Positions 35,517 to 44,706 are shown, counted from the first letter of the stretch. The stretch: 64,000 nucleotides of DNA from Dehalococcoidia bacterium (GCA_035310145.1 DATGEL010000049.1:25321-89320), one strand, 5' to 3'. The notes: generated by a model from the sequence alone, not told the origin. Numbers and translations: made by a program.

Positions 35517-36680
35517 TCAGCCGGAACCGCCGGACGCTCGCGCCGGCGGCTCATGCTCCAGGGGCGCAAGCGGGCGCGGCTCGCCCGTCTCGGGCAGCAG
35601 CAGCGCCGGCTGATCGCCCAGGCGGTGATAGATGTACACATACGAGTCGCGCAGCACCGCCGCCACCGGTACCACCAGCAGCAAGCCCCAGAACCCGGCC
35701 AGACGCCCGCCAATCACGATCAGCACGAGGATGACCGCCGGGTGCAGGCGCACCGCGCGGCCCTGGATGCGCGGCACGACGATGAAGTCCTTCAGCTCCT
35801 GTGTGCCAAAGAGGAAGAGGAAGACCCAGAGCACGCGCAGGCCGGGGTGAGTGGCGAGGACGACGATCAGGGCCGGCGCCCCGCCCAGCATCGGTCCGAT
35901 CACCGGGATCAAGTTGGCGACGCCGGCGACGATGCCCAGCGCCAGCGAGAAGCGCACGCCGAACCAGCGCAGACCGATCGCCGTGACAACGGCGGTGAGC
36001 ACGCTGAGCAGCAGTTGCGCCCGCACGTATGAGCCGAAGACGGCGCGCGCGTTCGCCACCAGGTACTGCACGTCGGGCCGCACGCGTTCCGGAAAGAGGG
36101 CGACAAAGGCGTTGGAGGCCCGCTCGCGGTCTTTGAGCACGTAGAACGCCCAGAACGGCACGACGATGTAGCTGATCATCGTCGTCAGGCCAGCGGTCGC
36201 GAAGTTGATCGTGCGGCCGGCCACCTGCTGCGCGTAATCGCCGGCCTTGCCGGCAAGCTTGTCGATGTTCTTCTCAAGCTGATCACGAATCTCGGGCGGA
36301 ACGTTCTGCTGGTACCAGCCGTTGTTGTCTTGCAGCTCGTGTTGCGCGCGGGTGGCGAGCGTGGGCAGGTCGTTGGCGAAACTCTTGCCCTCGTCGAAGA
36401 TCTGCGGACCCCAGACCGCCCCCGCCGCCAGCACCACGGCGATGAATGCCAGGTAGAGCAGGCCGACGCTGCACGAGAGCGCCAGGTCGGGATGGCCCTC
36501 GCGGAAGGGGAAACCGGCGGCCATCCGATCCACGGCGGGCGCAAAGGCGATCACGAAGATCGCGCCGAGAATGAACGGAGGCAGGGCGCCGCGCGCGAGG
36601 TACAGCAACCAGCCGGCGAGCAGCAGAGCGCCGGCCACCATGGCGATGCGAATGCTGCGCCGCGTACGCTGCTCGGCCAC
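35517..36680 (-). CDS. AI-2E-family (TqsA/PerM) permease
   Basis: 387 aa from GTG 36680, preceded by GGAGGTGG. About eight hydrophobic segments; the family hallmarks are the ALGIVAGVANLIPVIGPMLGG loop region (shown to 20 residues: LGIVAGVANLIPVIGPMLGG), FWAFYVLKDRE, and near the end PRIQGRAVRLHPAVILVLIV. The soluble middle part (DEGKSFANDLPTLATRAQ) is typical. It exports or moves a small substrate; AI-2 itself is proven only for some members. A longer frame to 36872 lacks family similarity. Confidence 0.9.
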   Translation of the reverse strand: MAEQRTRRSIRIAMVAGALLLAGWLLYLARGALPPFILGAIFVIAFAPAVDRMAAGFPFREGHPDLALSCSVGLLYLAFIAVVLAAGAVWGPQIFDEGKSFANDLPTLATRAQHELQDNNGWYQQNVPPEIRDQLEKNIDKLAGKAGDYAQQVAGRTINFATAGLTTMISYIVVPFWAFYVLKDRERASNAFVALFPERVRPDVQYLVANARAVFGSYVRAQLLLSVLTAVVTAIGLRWFGVRFSLALGIVAGVANLIPVIGPMLGGAPALIVVLATHPGLRVLWVFLFLFGTQELKDFIVVPRIQGRAVRLHPAVILVLIVIGGRLAGFWGLLLVVPVAAVLRDSYVYIYHRLGDQPALLLPETGEPRPLAPLEHEPPARASGGSG

Positions 36681-37041
36681 CGGTCCACCTCCGGCGCCGC
36701 AATTCTGCCGCGCTCTTCCTGGTTTCGCAAGCAATCTTCTGCGTCGGGAGAGGCGCGACAGGGCGGAGCGGCGTGGCGGCGCGTGGCATCCCGGTTGGGC
36801 ACGAGCGCGGCTGGAACAGAGCACGCCGCGGCCACGGCTCCGGGCTAGCCCTGAGTCGCGCGCCTGTGTCAAGCTATTCGGAGCGCGCCGACACCTCGTC
36901 GGGCTACATGGGAGATCTACGCGGCGCGGACCCCGGCGACGCCGGGCCTGCGCCGCTGCGCGCCAGCCCTGTTTTGCCGCCCATGCAGCGGTGACGGTAC
37001 GGGTGCACGGCGGTCGCGGCGGGAGGAACAGGAGGCGGCGG
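36681..37041. other. Divergent intergenic region
   Basis: 361 nt between the divergent permease and S41 protease. It contains a small CCCGGC-GAC-GCCGGG hairpin near 36932-36946 and Shine-Dalgarno sites at both ends, but no convincing gene or promoter. Confidence 0.5.
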
Positions 37042-38439
37042 ATGCGGCTTCAGGCGGGTAGACGCGGGGCACTGGCCCTGCTGTTGGTGCTCATCGCCCT
37101 GCTGGCAGGCAGCTTCGGAACGGCGCCGCTGACGCGTGCACTGGGAACGCGGGCGGCCCTGGCAGCGCCGGCGGCGCCGGCCGGGCCGGCCGTGGTCGAC
37201 CAGACGGCCAGCGACAAGCTCGACGTGGTACGTGAAGCCTTCGACGCGCTCTATGGTGGCTTCGACCAGCCGCTGCGCTCCGACGTGGTGCTCGGGGACG
37301 CCTGGGATGGCATAAACATGGCCCTCACCAGCGCGGGCCTCAACCCACTCGGCAGCCCCGCTCTGACCGGGGTCGTGGACAGCGACTGGCAGGCGTTCGC
37401 CGACGCCTACCGGGGCGCCGTCGGCACCGCCGTCTCGTCGGGTAAGGCGAAACCAAGCGATCTCGCCTACGGCGCGATCAACCAGATGGCGAACGCGCGC
37501 AACAGTTGCCACACCGCCTTCCTGCCGCCGGACAACAACGCCAGCGCGGACGGTGTCGAGCGCCATCAGCTCACCACGGACGTCGGCTTCATCGCCGGCC
37601 GCATCAACAACCTCGTCTACCGCGTCTATCCCGACGGCGCCGCGGCGAAGGCTGGGCTGCTGCCCGGCGATACGCTGCTCAGCAGCAACGGCCAGGGCGA
37701 TCCCGGCATCCGCCGCCGCATCTTCCGCGCCAACGCCGGCCAGGCGGTGGACATCACCGTACAGCGCCCCGGCGTAGAGCAGCCGATCGCGCTGACCATC
37801 GTGCCCGAAGAAACCGTGCTGCCCTTCGTCCGCACACGGGTGCTGCCCGGCGGCATCGGCGTGATCCAGTGGGACGATTTCACCCAGGGCGCCGGGATGA
37901 TCGACGCCATCCGCCAGGCGATCACCGGCTTCCAGCAACAAGGCGTCGTGGGCTGGGTGCTCGACCTGCGCACCAGCCCCGGCGGCGACGCGCACACGAT
38001 GGCCGCGATCGCCAGCCTGTTTATGCCCCAGGGGCTGATCGCCACCTCGATCGACCGCGGCGGCGCCCGCGTGCCGGTGATGGCCGACGCGAACGCCACC
38101 CTGCCAGAGCAGTTGCCGATGGTAGTGCTGATCGAGAACTACAGCGCGTCAGCCGCCGACATCCTGCCTGGCGCTCTGCAGGACAACCGCCGCGCCTACC
38201 TGATCGGCGAGCGCTCGGCCGGCTGCATCGGCAGCGCCATTCTGCATACGCTCTCGGACGGCTCCGGTCTGCAGGTCGAAGTCGAGCATATCCTGATCGG
38301 CAACGATCAGCTCGATCTGAACGGCGTCGGCATCACCCCGGACGAGACGGTCGTGTGGTCGCCGGAAGAGTTGGCCGCCGGCCAGGATCCGCAGATGGAC
38401 CGCGCCGCGCAAGTGTTGTTGGCGCAGGCCGGCCAGTGA
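37042..38439 (+). CDS. Secreted S41-family peptidase, copy 1
   Basis: 465 aa with AGGAGG six bases before ATG 37042. Signal peptide (GALALLLVLIALLAGSFG), a 150-residue helical N-terminal region, a motif NSCHTAFLPP, a PDZ-like domain (VYPDGAAAKAGLLPGDTLLS) and the protease core. The nucleophile region reads ENYSASAADILPGALQD, matching the Ser of tail-specific proteases. The segment that carries the catalytic Lys in Tsp (TFGKG) reads GERSAGCIGSA, so Lys is replaced by Cys. It acts outside the membrane. It is followed by a secreted unknown protein, probably in one operon. The paralogue is at 41359-42774. Confidence 0.88.
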   Translation: MRLQAGRRGALALLLVLIALLAGSFGTAPLTRALGTRAALAAPAAPAGPAVVDQTASDKLDVVREAFDALYGGFDQPLRSDVVLGDAWDGINMALTSAGLNPLGSPALTGVVDSDWQAFADAYRGAVGTAVSSGKAKPSDLAYGAINQMANARNSCHTAFLPPDNNASADGVERHQLTTDVGFIAGRINNLVYRVYPDGAAAKAGLLPGDTLLSSNGQGDPGIRRRIFRANAGQAVDITVQRPGVEQPIALTIVPEETVLPFVRTRVLPGGIGVIQWDDFTQGAGMIDAIRQAITGFQQQGVVGWVLDLRTSPGGDAHTMAAIASLFMPQGLIATSIDRGGARVPVMADANATLPEQLPMVVLIENYSASAADILPGALQDNRRAYLIGERSAGCIGSAILHTLSDGSGLQVEVEHILIGNDQLDLNGVGITPDETVVWSPEELAAGQDPQMDRAAQVLLAQAGQ

Positions 38440-38548
38440 GCCGCAATCAGGCTGTCCATCGCGCCCGCCGCGACGCGGCGCTGCAGCTGAGCCGGCACGT
38501 CTGCCGCCCGCGTTTGGACGCCGGCACGAAGGCGTAGAGGAGAAGAGC

Positions 38549-39874
38549 ATGCCCCGTGTTGCCCGCCTGACCGCCGGCATCGTCGTGCTGACGTTGCTGC
38601 TCGGCGGCGCGCGGCAGCCGCGCGCCGCCGCCGCACCGCTGCAGGCCATCCCCTCCGGCGCGCCGGGTGCGGATGAAGCGCTGCTCAGCCTGCTGCCGTA
38701 TCAGTTGCAGCAGGCCGACCTGCTGCCGGGATTTCAGATCCTCGATCAGTCCGCGGCGACTCCGGCCTCACGCGCCTTTGACCTGGGCGAAACGCTGTCG
38801 GATTCGCTCGACGCGCTGAAGGCGATCCAGCGAGGCGGCTTTCTCGCCGCGGTCGAGCAGGTGATCGGCCCGGACGAGGCGACCCCGGTTCGCCTCTTCG
38901 ACTTCAACGTCGAACTCTATGCCGGCGACCGGCAGGCATCCGCCGCCTTCCACGACAACCTCGATGTGCCGCAATCCGGCCGCATCCATTCCGACAACCC
39001 GCCGCTGCCGCTACGGCTTGGCGATGAGTCCGGCGCCGTGCACGTGGTCAGCACCTCGACGAGCTCCGGTCTCGACACGGGCTTTGAGGCGATCTTCTGG
39101 CGGCGCGGCCGGCTGGTCTTCGGCATGATCATGGTGATTTATGACAAGACCGAGACGGTCGACCAGGCCGTGCCCTTCGCGCAGGCCGCCGATCGCCACG
39201 CCGCCGGGGTGCAGGCGGTCGCGCTCGGCGGGCAGGCGACGTTGCCCGTGGTCGGCTCCGACGCATATCAAGAGGAGGCGATGTACGCCCTCTACTTCCG
39301 CCTGCCCAGCGTCGATCAGAGTCCATTCGGCTTCATGGCGCAGGCGCGCAGCATCGTCACCAACGCCGATCTGCTGCTCGAGGCCGGCGACCCGCACGCG
39401 GCCTACAACCGCATCGTCGGCGCCTGGAAGCGGGTCACGGAAGCCGAACGGGTCTACTTCACCCTCCAGGGCGACAGCGGCGATGTCTGGCACGTGCGCC
39501 TGGCGCTCAGCGCCGATGCGGCCGGCGCCCAGGCGAACGTGCTGGATCCGGATCATCAGCCGCACAGCACCGTGGACACCTACGGCCTGCCGCAGCCGCT
39601 CGGCGAGATGAACCGGATCTACCACGAGAGCTACACGCTGACCGACGGCCTGCCGCGCGAGTCGTGGCGGGCGATGTGGACGCACGGCCGCGTGGTGCTG
39701 ACGGTCTACACCACGGGGCCGGCGGGCGATTTCACGGCGCAGCAGGTCAACGATTTCGCGCAGATCGTCGACGCGGCGTATCAGAAGGGCGCCGTGCCCG
39801 ACGTGCTGACGACAAGGACGCCCGACTCCCCCAACCCGCCTGCGCCGGCCGCGAGCGCGGGGCGCAAGGACTGA
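38549..39874 (+). CDS. Secreted protein of unknown function, S41-linked
   Basis: 441 aa. Signal peptide (LTAGIVVLTLLLGGARQ, cleavage near AAA) and a two-part body of mixed alpha/beta, with FDFNVELYAGDRQASAAFHD, VFGMIMVIYDKTETVDQAV, and a C-terminal repeat-like block ARSIVTNADLLLEAGDPHAA to DFTAQQVNDFAQIVDAAYQK. The alternation of strand blocks resembles proteins that score exposure of a bound ligand, but no family is recognised. GAGGAGAAG precedes the ATG. It is 109 nt after the S41 gene, same strand. Confidence 0.8.
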   Translation: MPRVARLTAGIVVLTLLLGGARQPRAAAAPLQAIPSGAPGADEALLSLLPYQLQQADLLPGFQILDQSAATPASRAFDLGETLSDSLDALKAIQRGGFLAAVEQVIGPDEATPVRLFDFNVELYAGDRQASAAFHDNLDVPQSGRIHSDNPPLPLRLGDESGAVHVVSTSTSSGLDTGFEAIFWRRGRLVFGMIMVIYDKTETVDQAVPFAQAADRHAAGVQAVALGGQATLPVVGSDAYQEEAMYALYFRLPSVDQSPFGFMAQARSIVTNADLLLEAGDPHAAYNRIVGAWKRVTEAERVYFTLQGDSGDVWHVRLALSADAAGAQANVLDPDHQPHSTVDTYGLPQPLGEMNRIYHESYTLTDGLPRESWRAMWTHGRVVLTVYTTGPAGDFTAQQVNDFAQIVDAAYQKGAVPDVLTTRTPDSPNPPAPAASAGRKD

Positions 39875-40001
39875 GGCCCTGCCCCCATCCCCTGGTTCAT
39901 CTCCGCGCCCCAACACGACGGGGAGAGCTGGGCGCAGTGTCCAGGCTGAAGCGGAGGCGAAGTGGCTCCCCGGCCTTCTTCTGAAGCACCGCCTTGAAGC
40001 C

Positions 40002-40035
40002 CCCCTCTCCATTGCATGGAGTGCATGGAGAGGGG
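40002..40035. repeat. ATGGAGAGGGG inverted repeat, copy 1
   Basis: CCCCTCTCCAT (40002-40012) and ATGGAGAGGGG (40025-40035) flank 12 nt, followed by a GGGGGTGAGG tail. The same arms and tail recur at 55761-55807. It lies in the gap between the secreted protein and the GNAT. Probably a dispersed intergenic palindromic element that can also act as a transcript end. Confidence 0.8.
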
Positions 40036-40088
40036 TCGGGGGTGAGGCCACCCGCCGCTGCCCCCGGAAGGACGAAGGACGAAGGACG

Positions 40089-40580
40089 ATGACGATGAGC
40101 GAGCCGGCCTCGGTTGGCGCCGGATTGCAGGTGCGGCCGGTGGCGTCGGAAGAGTTCGAGGAGTTCCTCGACTGGTTTGCGCGCTACTGGCAGGAGCTGG
40201 AGACCTTCAACGACTTCCCCGACCCGTTCTCGCGCGAACAGTATCGCCGTCTGCTGCATGAGCCGGGCGGGCGTCACTTCTGGTGGGCGGAGCGCGCTGG
40301 CCGGCGCATCGGCTTCTGCGTGTTCATCGTCGGCCCGCACTGGTACCGCCAGGACATCACCGACGGCTACGTGGACGAGTTCTATATCGTGCCGGAGGCG
40401 CGGCGCGACGGCGCCGGCCGTGCTCTGGCAGAGGCGATGCTGGCCGAGTTCCGCCGCCACGGCGTGCGTGAAATCCGCCTCTCCGTGCTCCGCCGCAACA
40501 GCCGCGCCGCCGCCTTCTGGTCGAGCCTGGGCTTCGCCGTCGAAATGACGCGCATGGCTCTTGTAGGGAATAGGGAATAG
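40089..40580 (+). CDS. GNAT-family N-acetyltransferase
   Basis: 163 aa. The core is GRRIGFCVFIVGPHWYR, then VDEFYIVPEARRDGAGRALAE (the acetyl-CoA pyrophosphate loop RxxGxG/A as RRDGAGRA), and IRLSVLRRNSRAAAFWSSLGF. Substrate is unknown. The last codons (VGNRE) and the stop are encoded by the heptamer GGGAATAGGGAATAG, so the end of the protein is set by the repeat. Confidence 0.92.
   Translation: MTMSEPASVGAGLQVRPVASEEFEEFLDWFARYWQELETFNDFPDPFSREQYRRLLHEPGGRHFWWAERAGRRIGFCVFIVGPHWYRQDITDGYVDEFYIVPEARRDGAGRALAEAMLAEFRRHGVREIRLSVLRRNSRAAAFWSSLGFAVEMTRMALVGNRE
40566..40580 (+). repeat. Heptamer repeat at GNAT stop codon
   Basis: GGGAATAGGGAATAG: two TAGGGAA-type units; the final TAG is the GNAT stop. 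Confidence 0.75.
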
Positions 40581-40597
40581 CAGGAGGCTTGCGGAGC

Positions 40598-40998
40598 ATG
40601 GGCGAGCGCAGTCACGCTGGCGTGGTGCGCTCGCATCAGGGTCTGGTGGTGTAGCAGCGGGCCATGAATTTGATCGAACAGATCTACGGCCTGGTGCACC
40701 ACTTTCCGCGGAGCGAGCAATACGGTCTGACAGCGCAAACGACGCGGGCTGCCGTCTCTGTGGCTACAAACATTGCCGAAGGCAATTCGCGGGCATCGCG
40801 TAGAGAGTATACGCACTTCCTCTCACTCGCGCATGGCTCCCTCAACGAAACTGGACCTGTCTCTTGTTCGCTGTTCGTATTGGATATTTCAGTGAGCAAG
40901 AAGCCGAAAGAGCCTTCGCATCAGCGGCCGAAGTCGGACAAATGGTCACATCAATGCGCTCGCGGGTGATTGCCAACACAATCGATAACCACCCTTGA
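40598..40998 (+). pseudogene. Four-helix-bundle (23S IVS/S23-type) protein gene, broken twice
   Basis: The sequence can be read as MGERSHAGVVRSHQGLVV, then a TAG (40652-40654) where the family has Trp, then QRAMNLIEQIYGLVHHFPRS, EQYGLTAQTTRAAVSVATNI, AEGNSRASRREYTHFLSLAH and GSLNE. After about 40850 the family reading continues in another frame (LFAVRIGYFSEQEAERAFAS ... MRSRVIANTIDNHP, stop 40996-40998). TGG to TAG plus a net one-base shift make it a pseudogene. The G+C content is clearly lower than its neighbours, pointing to foreign origin. The heptamer array follows its end. Confidence 0.85.
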
Positions 40999-41014
40999 GC
41001 CCAGACTCCTTCAT

Positions 41015-41056
41015 TTCCCAGTTCCCTGTTCCCTATTCCCTGTTCCCTATTCCATA
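41015..41056 (+). repeat. Array of six TTCCCTR heptamers
   Basis: TTCCCAG, TTCCCTG, TTCCCTA, TTCCCTG, TTCCCTA, TTCCATA in perfect 7-nt phase. Read on the minus strand it is TAGGGAACAGGGAATAGG, and its first TAG is the stop of the minus-strand gene at 41047. Confidence 0.9.
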
Positions 41057-41346
41057 TCAAGCACGAACCACCAGGAGCTTTGCACCCGTTCCAGCCACAC
41101 GGCGCGGCTGACGAATTCGCACCCGTCTTCTTCGATGGCGATGTGGTAGCTGATGTTGAGCCGGGGACGGAAGCCGAGCGCATCGTCGGGCACGCCGAGC
41201 TGCAGCGCCGCCTCTCCCGCAAGTGGATGCGGCCGGGTGCGTAACACCGCGGCGCCGTGGTAGCGGTCCGCCGGCAGCGGCCCGGCGATGCGAGCGGTCA
41301 CGCCGCGCGGCTCCATCACCTCCGCGGCATCGGATCCGGCAGACAT
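41047..41346 (-). CDS. Hypothetical protein downstream of S41 copy 2
   Basis: 99 aa starting 12 nt after the S41 stop. Contains ARIAGPLPADRYHGAAVLRT, ALGFRPRLNISYHIAIEEDG and a Trp-rich end RVQSSWWFVLDME. No family is recognised. The coding look (regular alternating strands, no low-complexity shadow pattern) and tight spacing support a real gene. Its stop codon lies inside the heptamer array. Confidence 0.6.
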   Translation of the reverse strand: MSAGSDAAEVMEPRGVTARIAGPLPADRYHGAAVLRTRPHPLAGEAALQLGVPDDALGFRPRLNISYHIAIEEDGCEFVSRAVWLERVQSSWWFVLDME

Positions 41347-41358
41347 GGACGGCAGCCC

Positions 41359-42774
41359 TCAGCGAACGCCGGCGAGCGCCGGCACGAGGGCGGGTGCGGG
41401 GACACCGGCCGCGCTGGCCCGCTGCAGATAGGCGACGGCAGCGTCGAGGGCGGGATCGCGGCCGGCAGCAAGATCGTCGGCGCTGCGCGGCGCGGGAATG
41501 TCGGGATCAACGCCGACGCCTTCCAGATCCCGTTCGCCGCCGCCGATCAGCACGTGCACCGCGGTCACCCAGATCGAGGAGCCGTCGGAGAGCAGCGTCT
41601 CCGTGGTGCCGGCCATGCAGCCCTGCGTGTGTCCGCCCACCAGCACGGCCGTGCCCGCCTCGCGCAACGCCTCCGGGACGATCTCCGAGGCCGAGCCGCT
41701 GCCCGGCCCGATCAGGAAGGCGATCGGCCGCAGTGGAGCAAGAGCGTTGCCGCCGGCGGAGAGGGCATAGCTGGTGCCGCCGCGTGTCACCTCGCGAAAG
41801 AGCACGCCCGATGGCGCGAACAGCTCGGCGATCGGGCCGGCGTAGCCGCCGCCGTTGGCGCGCACGTCGATCACCCAGCCGACCACGCCCTGCGCCTCGA
41901 ACTCCGCGATCGCCGCGCGGATCGCCTCCGCCTGCGCCTGGCCGCGTTCCCAGGTGAAGAAGCGCAGATAGCCGATCTTGCCGGCGCTGCCGTCGATCAC
42001 GCGCGACTCAAGCCGCGGGAAGCGGTAACGGCCGACTACCACGGGCAGCACACGCGGCCCATCCTCGCCGGGGCGCAGGATGGTCAGCATCACTGACTCG
42101 CCCTCGGCGCGGGCGGAGCGCGCCGTCGGCGCGTTCGTGCTGCTGTCGCCGTCGTAGGCAAGGATCGTATCGCCGGCGCGCAGGCCCGCCGCCTCGGCCG
42201 GACCGCCGGGGACGATGTAGGTGACGGTCCACGGCGCTGGCGTGTAGGCGCGGCGGAAGCCCATGCCGATCAGCTCGTCGCCAGTCTCCGCGGCACGCTG
42301 CGCCGCGGCCTGGATCGGCGGCAGGAAGTAGGTGTGGCAGTTGCCGATGAACTCCGTCATGCCGCGGATGGCAGCGTAGGCCAGCTCGGTGGCATCGATC
42401 GGCGTGGCGGCCTCCAGCTCGGTGTAGGCGGCGGCGAAGCGGGTGTACGCCTCGACGGCGGCGCCGGAGAGATCGGGCCCTGGCGGCGGCGCTCCGTTGC
42501 CCGCCGACGCGGCCGCGTTCGTGGCGCCCCGCCAGGCGGCGTCGAGCAGATCCGCCGCGCCCACCGGGTCGAAGTAATGGTTGTAGATCGCGCTGAACGC
42601 CTCGCGTACCAGGCCGACCTTGCCCTCGGTACGGGCGGCAACGGCCGCGCCCGACGCAGCGGCCGCGGCGGGCGGTGCGGCAAACGATGCCGCGTTGCCC
42701 AGGAGCAACGCGGTGAGCAGCAGCGGCGCCCCGGCGATCGCCAGCCATCGTCGGTCACGCAAGTGCAGGGACAT
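41359..42774 (-). CDS. Secreted S41-family peptidase, copy 2
   Basis: 471 aa. Signal peptide (LAIAGAPLLLTALLLGNAAS), N-terminal helical part starting KVGLVREAFSAIYNHYFDP, motif GNCHTYFLPP, PDZ-like segment IVPGGPAEAAGLRAGDTILA and core. The nucleophile region is GPGSGSASEIVPEALREAG. The Lys region reads GGHTQGCMAGTTE, again Cys in place of Lys. It shares the CHT and GC pattern with copy 1, so the two are paralogues with the same variation. Divergent from a secreted unknown protein, mirroring the arrangement of copy 1. Confidence 0.88.
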   Translation of the reverse strand: MSLHLRDRRWLAIAGAPLLLTALLLGNAASFAAPPAAAAASGAAVAARTEGKVGLVREAFSAIYNHYFDPVGAADLLDAAWRGATNAAASAGNGAPPPGPDLSGAAVEAYTRFAAAYTELEAATPIDATELAYAAIRGMTEFIGNCHTYFLPPIQAAAQRAAETGDELIGMGFRRAYTPAPWTVTYIVPGGPAEAAGLRAGDTILAYDGDSSTNAPTARSARAEGESVMLTILRPGEDGPRVLPVVVGRYRFPRLESRVIDGSAGKIGYLRFFTWERGQAQAEAIRAAIAEFEAQGVVGWVIDVRANGGGYAGPIAELFAPSGVLFREVTRGGTSYALSAGGNALAPLRPIAFLIGPGSGSASEIVPEALREAGTAVLVGGHTQGCMAGTTETLLSDGSSIWVTAVHVLIGGGERDLEGVGVDPDIPAPRSADDLAAGRDPALDAAVAYLQRASAAGVPAPALVPALAGVR

Positions 42775-42962
42775 CGCTCCGGCTCCAGGACGGGATCTCG
42801 CGCAGCCCAGCGTGGCCGGGATTGCAGGGGCGTGTCAACCGGGGCGGCGGAGGTGGTCCCATCGGCGTCACGGCTCCGTCTCCATACGTCATCCGTCGAA
42901 GGTCGCCGCATGATGGCGCCGCCGGGTATCGTGTCGCTGTACAGACTATTCAGGAGAGGGCC

Positions 42963-43892
42963 ATGCAGCGTGCCACGATTGTGAGTGCCATCCTCCTGCT
43001 CGTCGCGGGCGGTGTCATCACCCGATCGGCCGGCACGTCTGGCCGGCTGCTGGCGCAGCAGACGCCCGCCCCCGAGGATCCCGCCCTGCTGCGCGAGCTG
43101 GCCGAGCGCGAGCTCTCTCCGCCGCCGCTCCCGGGCGCGCCGGCCGGCCAGGCGCAACTGCTCCCCGGCAGCCTGCCGGACGATCTGCCGCTGCACTTGC
43201 CGCTGCCGGAGGGCAGCCGGCTGATCGGCAGCGTGGTGCGCCCGGCGCCGGCGGGCGGCAAGACCTTCGACGTGGTGCTGGATGCTGCCGACGCTCCGGC
43301 CGGCGTGCTGGACTTTTATCGCCAGGCGCTCGGCGAGCTCGGCTGGACGCCGGCGCCGGTTCAGGGGCCGCCGATGGGCGGCTTCGTGCCCTTCGTATCG
43401 CGCAGCCAGACGTACTGCCAGGGCGCCAGTGGACCGGCGCTCAACCTCAACGCCTTCGCGCGGGAGGGCCAGCCGACGGACGTGCGCATCAACATCTTCA
43501 CCAGCGCGCCCGGTCCGTGCGGGTTCAGCGTTGTCGCCCCACCGTTGCCGCCGGGCGCGGCCCTGCTGCCGTCGCTCACACCTCCGTCCAACGTCGCCGT
43601 GCAACTCTACGGCGGCCGCGGCGGGCCGGGCTTCTGGAGTTCGGATGCCGCCGTCGCCGACACGCAAGTGAGCGTGACGGATCTTCATGCGGCCTACGCC
43701 GGGCAGCTCAGCGCCGCCGGCTGGTCGATGATCGACTGCGGCAGCGAAGGACCGCTGGCCTGGAGCCGCTGGAGCGTGCCCACCGAAGGCGGCTGGCAAG
43801 GCTTTCTCTACGTGCGCGAGGGAGCGAGCACGGGGCAGCGGTTGCTGCACGTCGAGGTCGTCTCAACCGATCTCGCGGCGCCGCCGAAATAG
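42963..43892 (+). CDS. Secreted protein of unknown function
   Basis: 309 aa with AGGAGAGG before ATG 42963. Signal peptide (IVSAILLLVAGGVITRSAG), Pro-rich linker, then two similar modules: LPLPEGSRLIGSVVRPAP with VLDFYRQALGELGWTPAP, and LTPPSNVAVQLYGGRGGPGF with LHAAYAGQLSAAGWSMI. The duplicated plan (strand block, then xxYxxxLxxxGW helix) is clear, similar to modules seen in secreted proteins of high-GC bacteria. Two Cys pairs are plausible. Function unknown. Confidence 0.78.
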   Translation: MQRATIVSAILLLVAGGVITRSAGTSGRLLAQQTPAPEDPALLRELAERELSPPPLPGAPAGQAQLLPGSLPDDLPLHLPLPEGSRLIGSVVRPAPAGGKTFDVVLDAADAPAGVLDFYRQALGELGWTPAPVQGPPMGGFVPFVSRSQTYCQGASGPALNLNAFAREGQPTDVRINIFTSAPGPCGFSVVAPPLPPGAALLPSLTPPSNVAVQLYGGRGGPGFWSSDAAVADTQVSVTDLHAAYAGQLSAAGWSMIDCGSEGPLAWSRWSVPTEGGWQGFLYVREGASTGQRLLHVEVVSTDLAAPPK

Positions 43893-43911
43893 GCGCGGCG
43901 GCGTGCCGCGC

Positions 43912-44706
43912 CTACAGCCCGCGCATCGCGTCCAGCATGTGCTCCTGGAAGCGCAGGCGGCGGTGCGCGTCGCGGATTTCGCCGCTGATGCGCTCGACCA
44001 GGTGAGCCACCTGGTCGCGAGGGAAGGCGTCGCGGTTGCCGCCCAGCACGCCGATCTCGTCGTCCACGATGATCGGGCCGATCGGGCCGAGCGCCTCGGT
44101 GACCTCGCGGACCAGCTGATCGAAGAAGTCGGCGCGCACCGTCGCGCGGATCGGCACCGGCCGGTTCTGGCGCACCGTCTCCAGCAGCCCGTCGGAGGCG
44201 AGGCGGTAGAGCAGGCGCAGCGTGGCAAACTCGTCCTGCCGCAGGATCGCGGCGATATCGGCCACGCTGCGCTCGCCATTGACCTGCGCCAGCGCCTGCC
44301 ACTCCTGCGGCTGCAACGTGACCGGGCCGGCGGGCGCAACCGGCGACACGGCCAGCACCACGTCCACCGAGGGGATCACCTGGCGGATAGCGTCGCGCTC
44401 GGACGTCTCGCGGGCGCACTCCTGCAGCAGCACCTCCGTGGGGCGCGTGACCGAGTCTTCGCGGGCGGCCACGCGCGGCTCGAAACGGAAGGCGGCCTGC
44501 ACCCAGTCGAGCATGGTGTAGATCGCGGGCTCGCCAGTGCGCGGCCCGGCGACGGCGTGCACCACGGCGCCGTCGCGCAGGTAGATGCCGCCCACGTCGA
44601 TGCCCTCGGCCAGCTCCAGGCGGCCCGTCTGGCGCCCGGCGGTGAGCATCTTGAGGATATCCAGCAGCGGCAGTTGAGCGACGCTGCCCGTCAGAACATC
44701 GGCCAC
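43912..44706 (-). CDS. DUF4388-type protein (PatA N-domain-like)
   Basis: 264 aa. N-terminal domain LPLLDILKMLTAGRQTGRLEL ... VGGIYLRDGAVVHAVAGPRTG and YTMLDWVQAAFRFEPR is the typical DUF4388 unit. A winged-helix-like middle follows (LAQVNGERSVADIAAILRQD, LYRLASDGLLETV), then a C-terminal domain of about 70 residues. DUF4388 proteins accompany response regulators and roadblock proteins in signalling clusters. It is the last gene of a five-gene minus-strand operon. Confidence 0.85.
   Translation of the reverse strand: MADVLTGSVAQLPLLDILKMLTAGRQTGRLELAEGIDVGGIYLRDGAVVHAVAGPRTGEPAIYTMLDWVQAAFRFEPRVAAREDSVTRPTEVLLQECARETSERDAIRQVIPSVDVVLAVSPVAPAGPVTLQPQEWQALAQVNGERSVADIAAILRQDEFATLRLLYRLASDGLLETVRQNRPVPIRATVRADFFDQLVREVTEALGPIGPIIVDDEIGVLGGNRDAFPRDQVAHLVERISGEIRDAHRRLRFQEHMLDAMRGL

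Noticed and set aside
40598..40998. Avd gene of a diversity-generating retroelement
   Set aside because: No reverse transcriptase, template repeat or variable repeat is visible, and the gene is broken.
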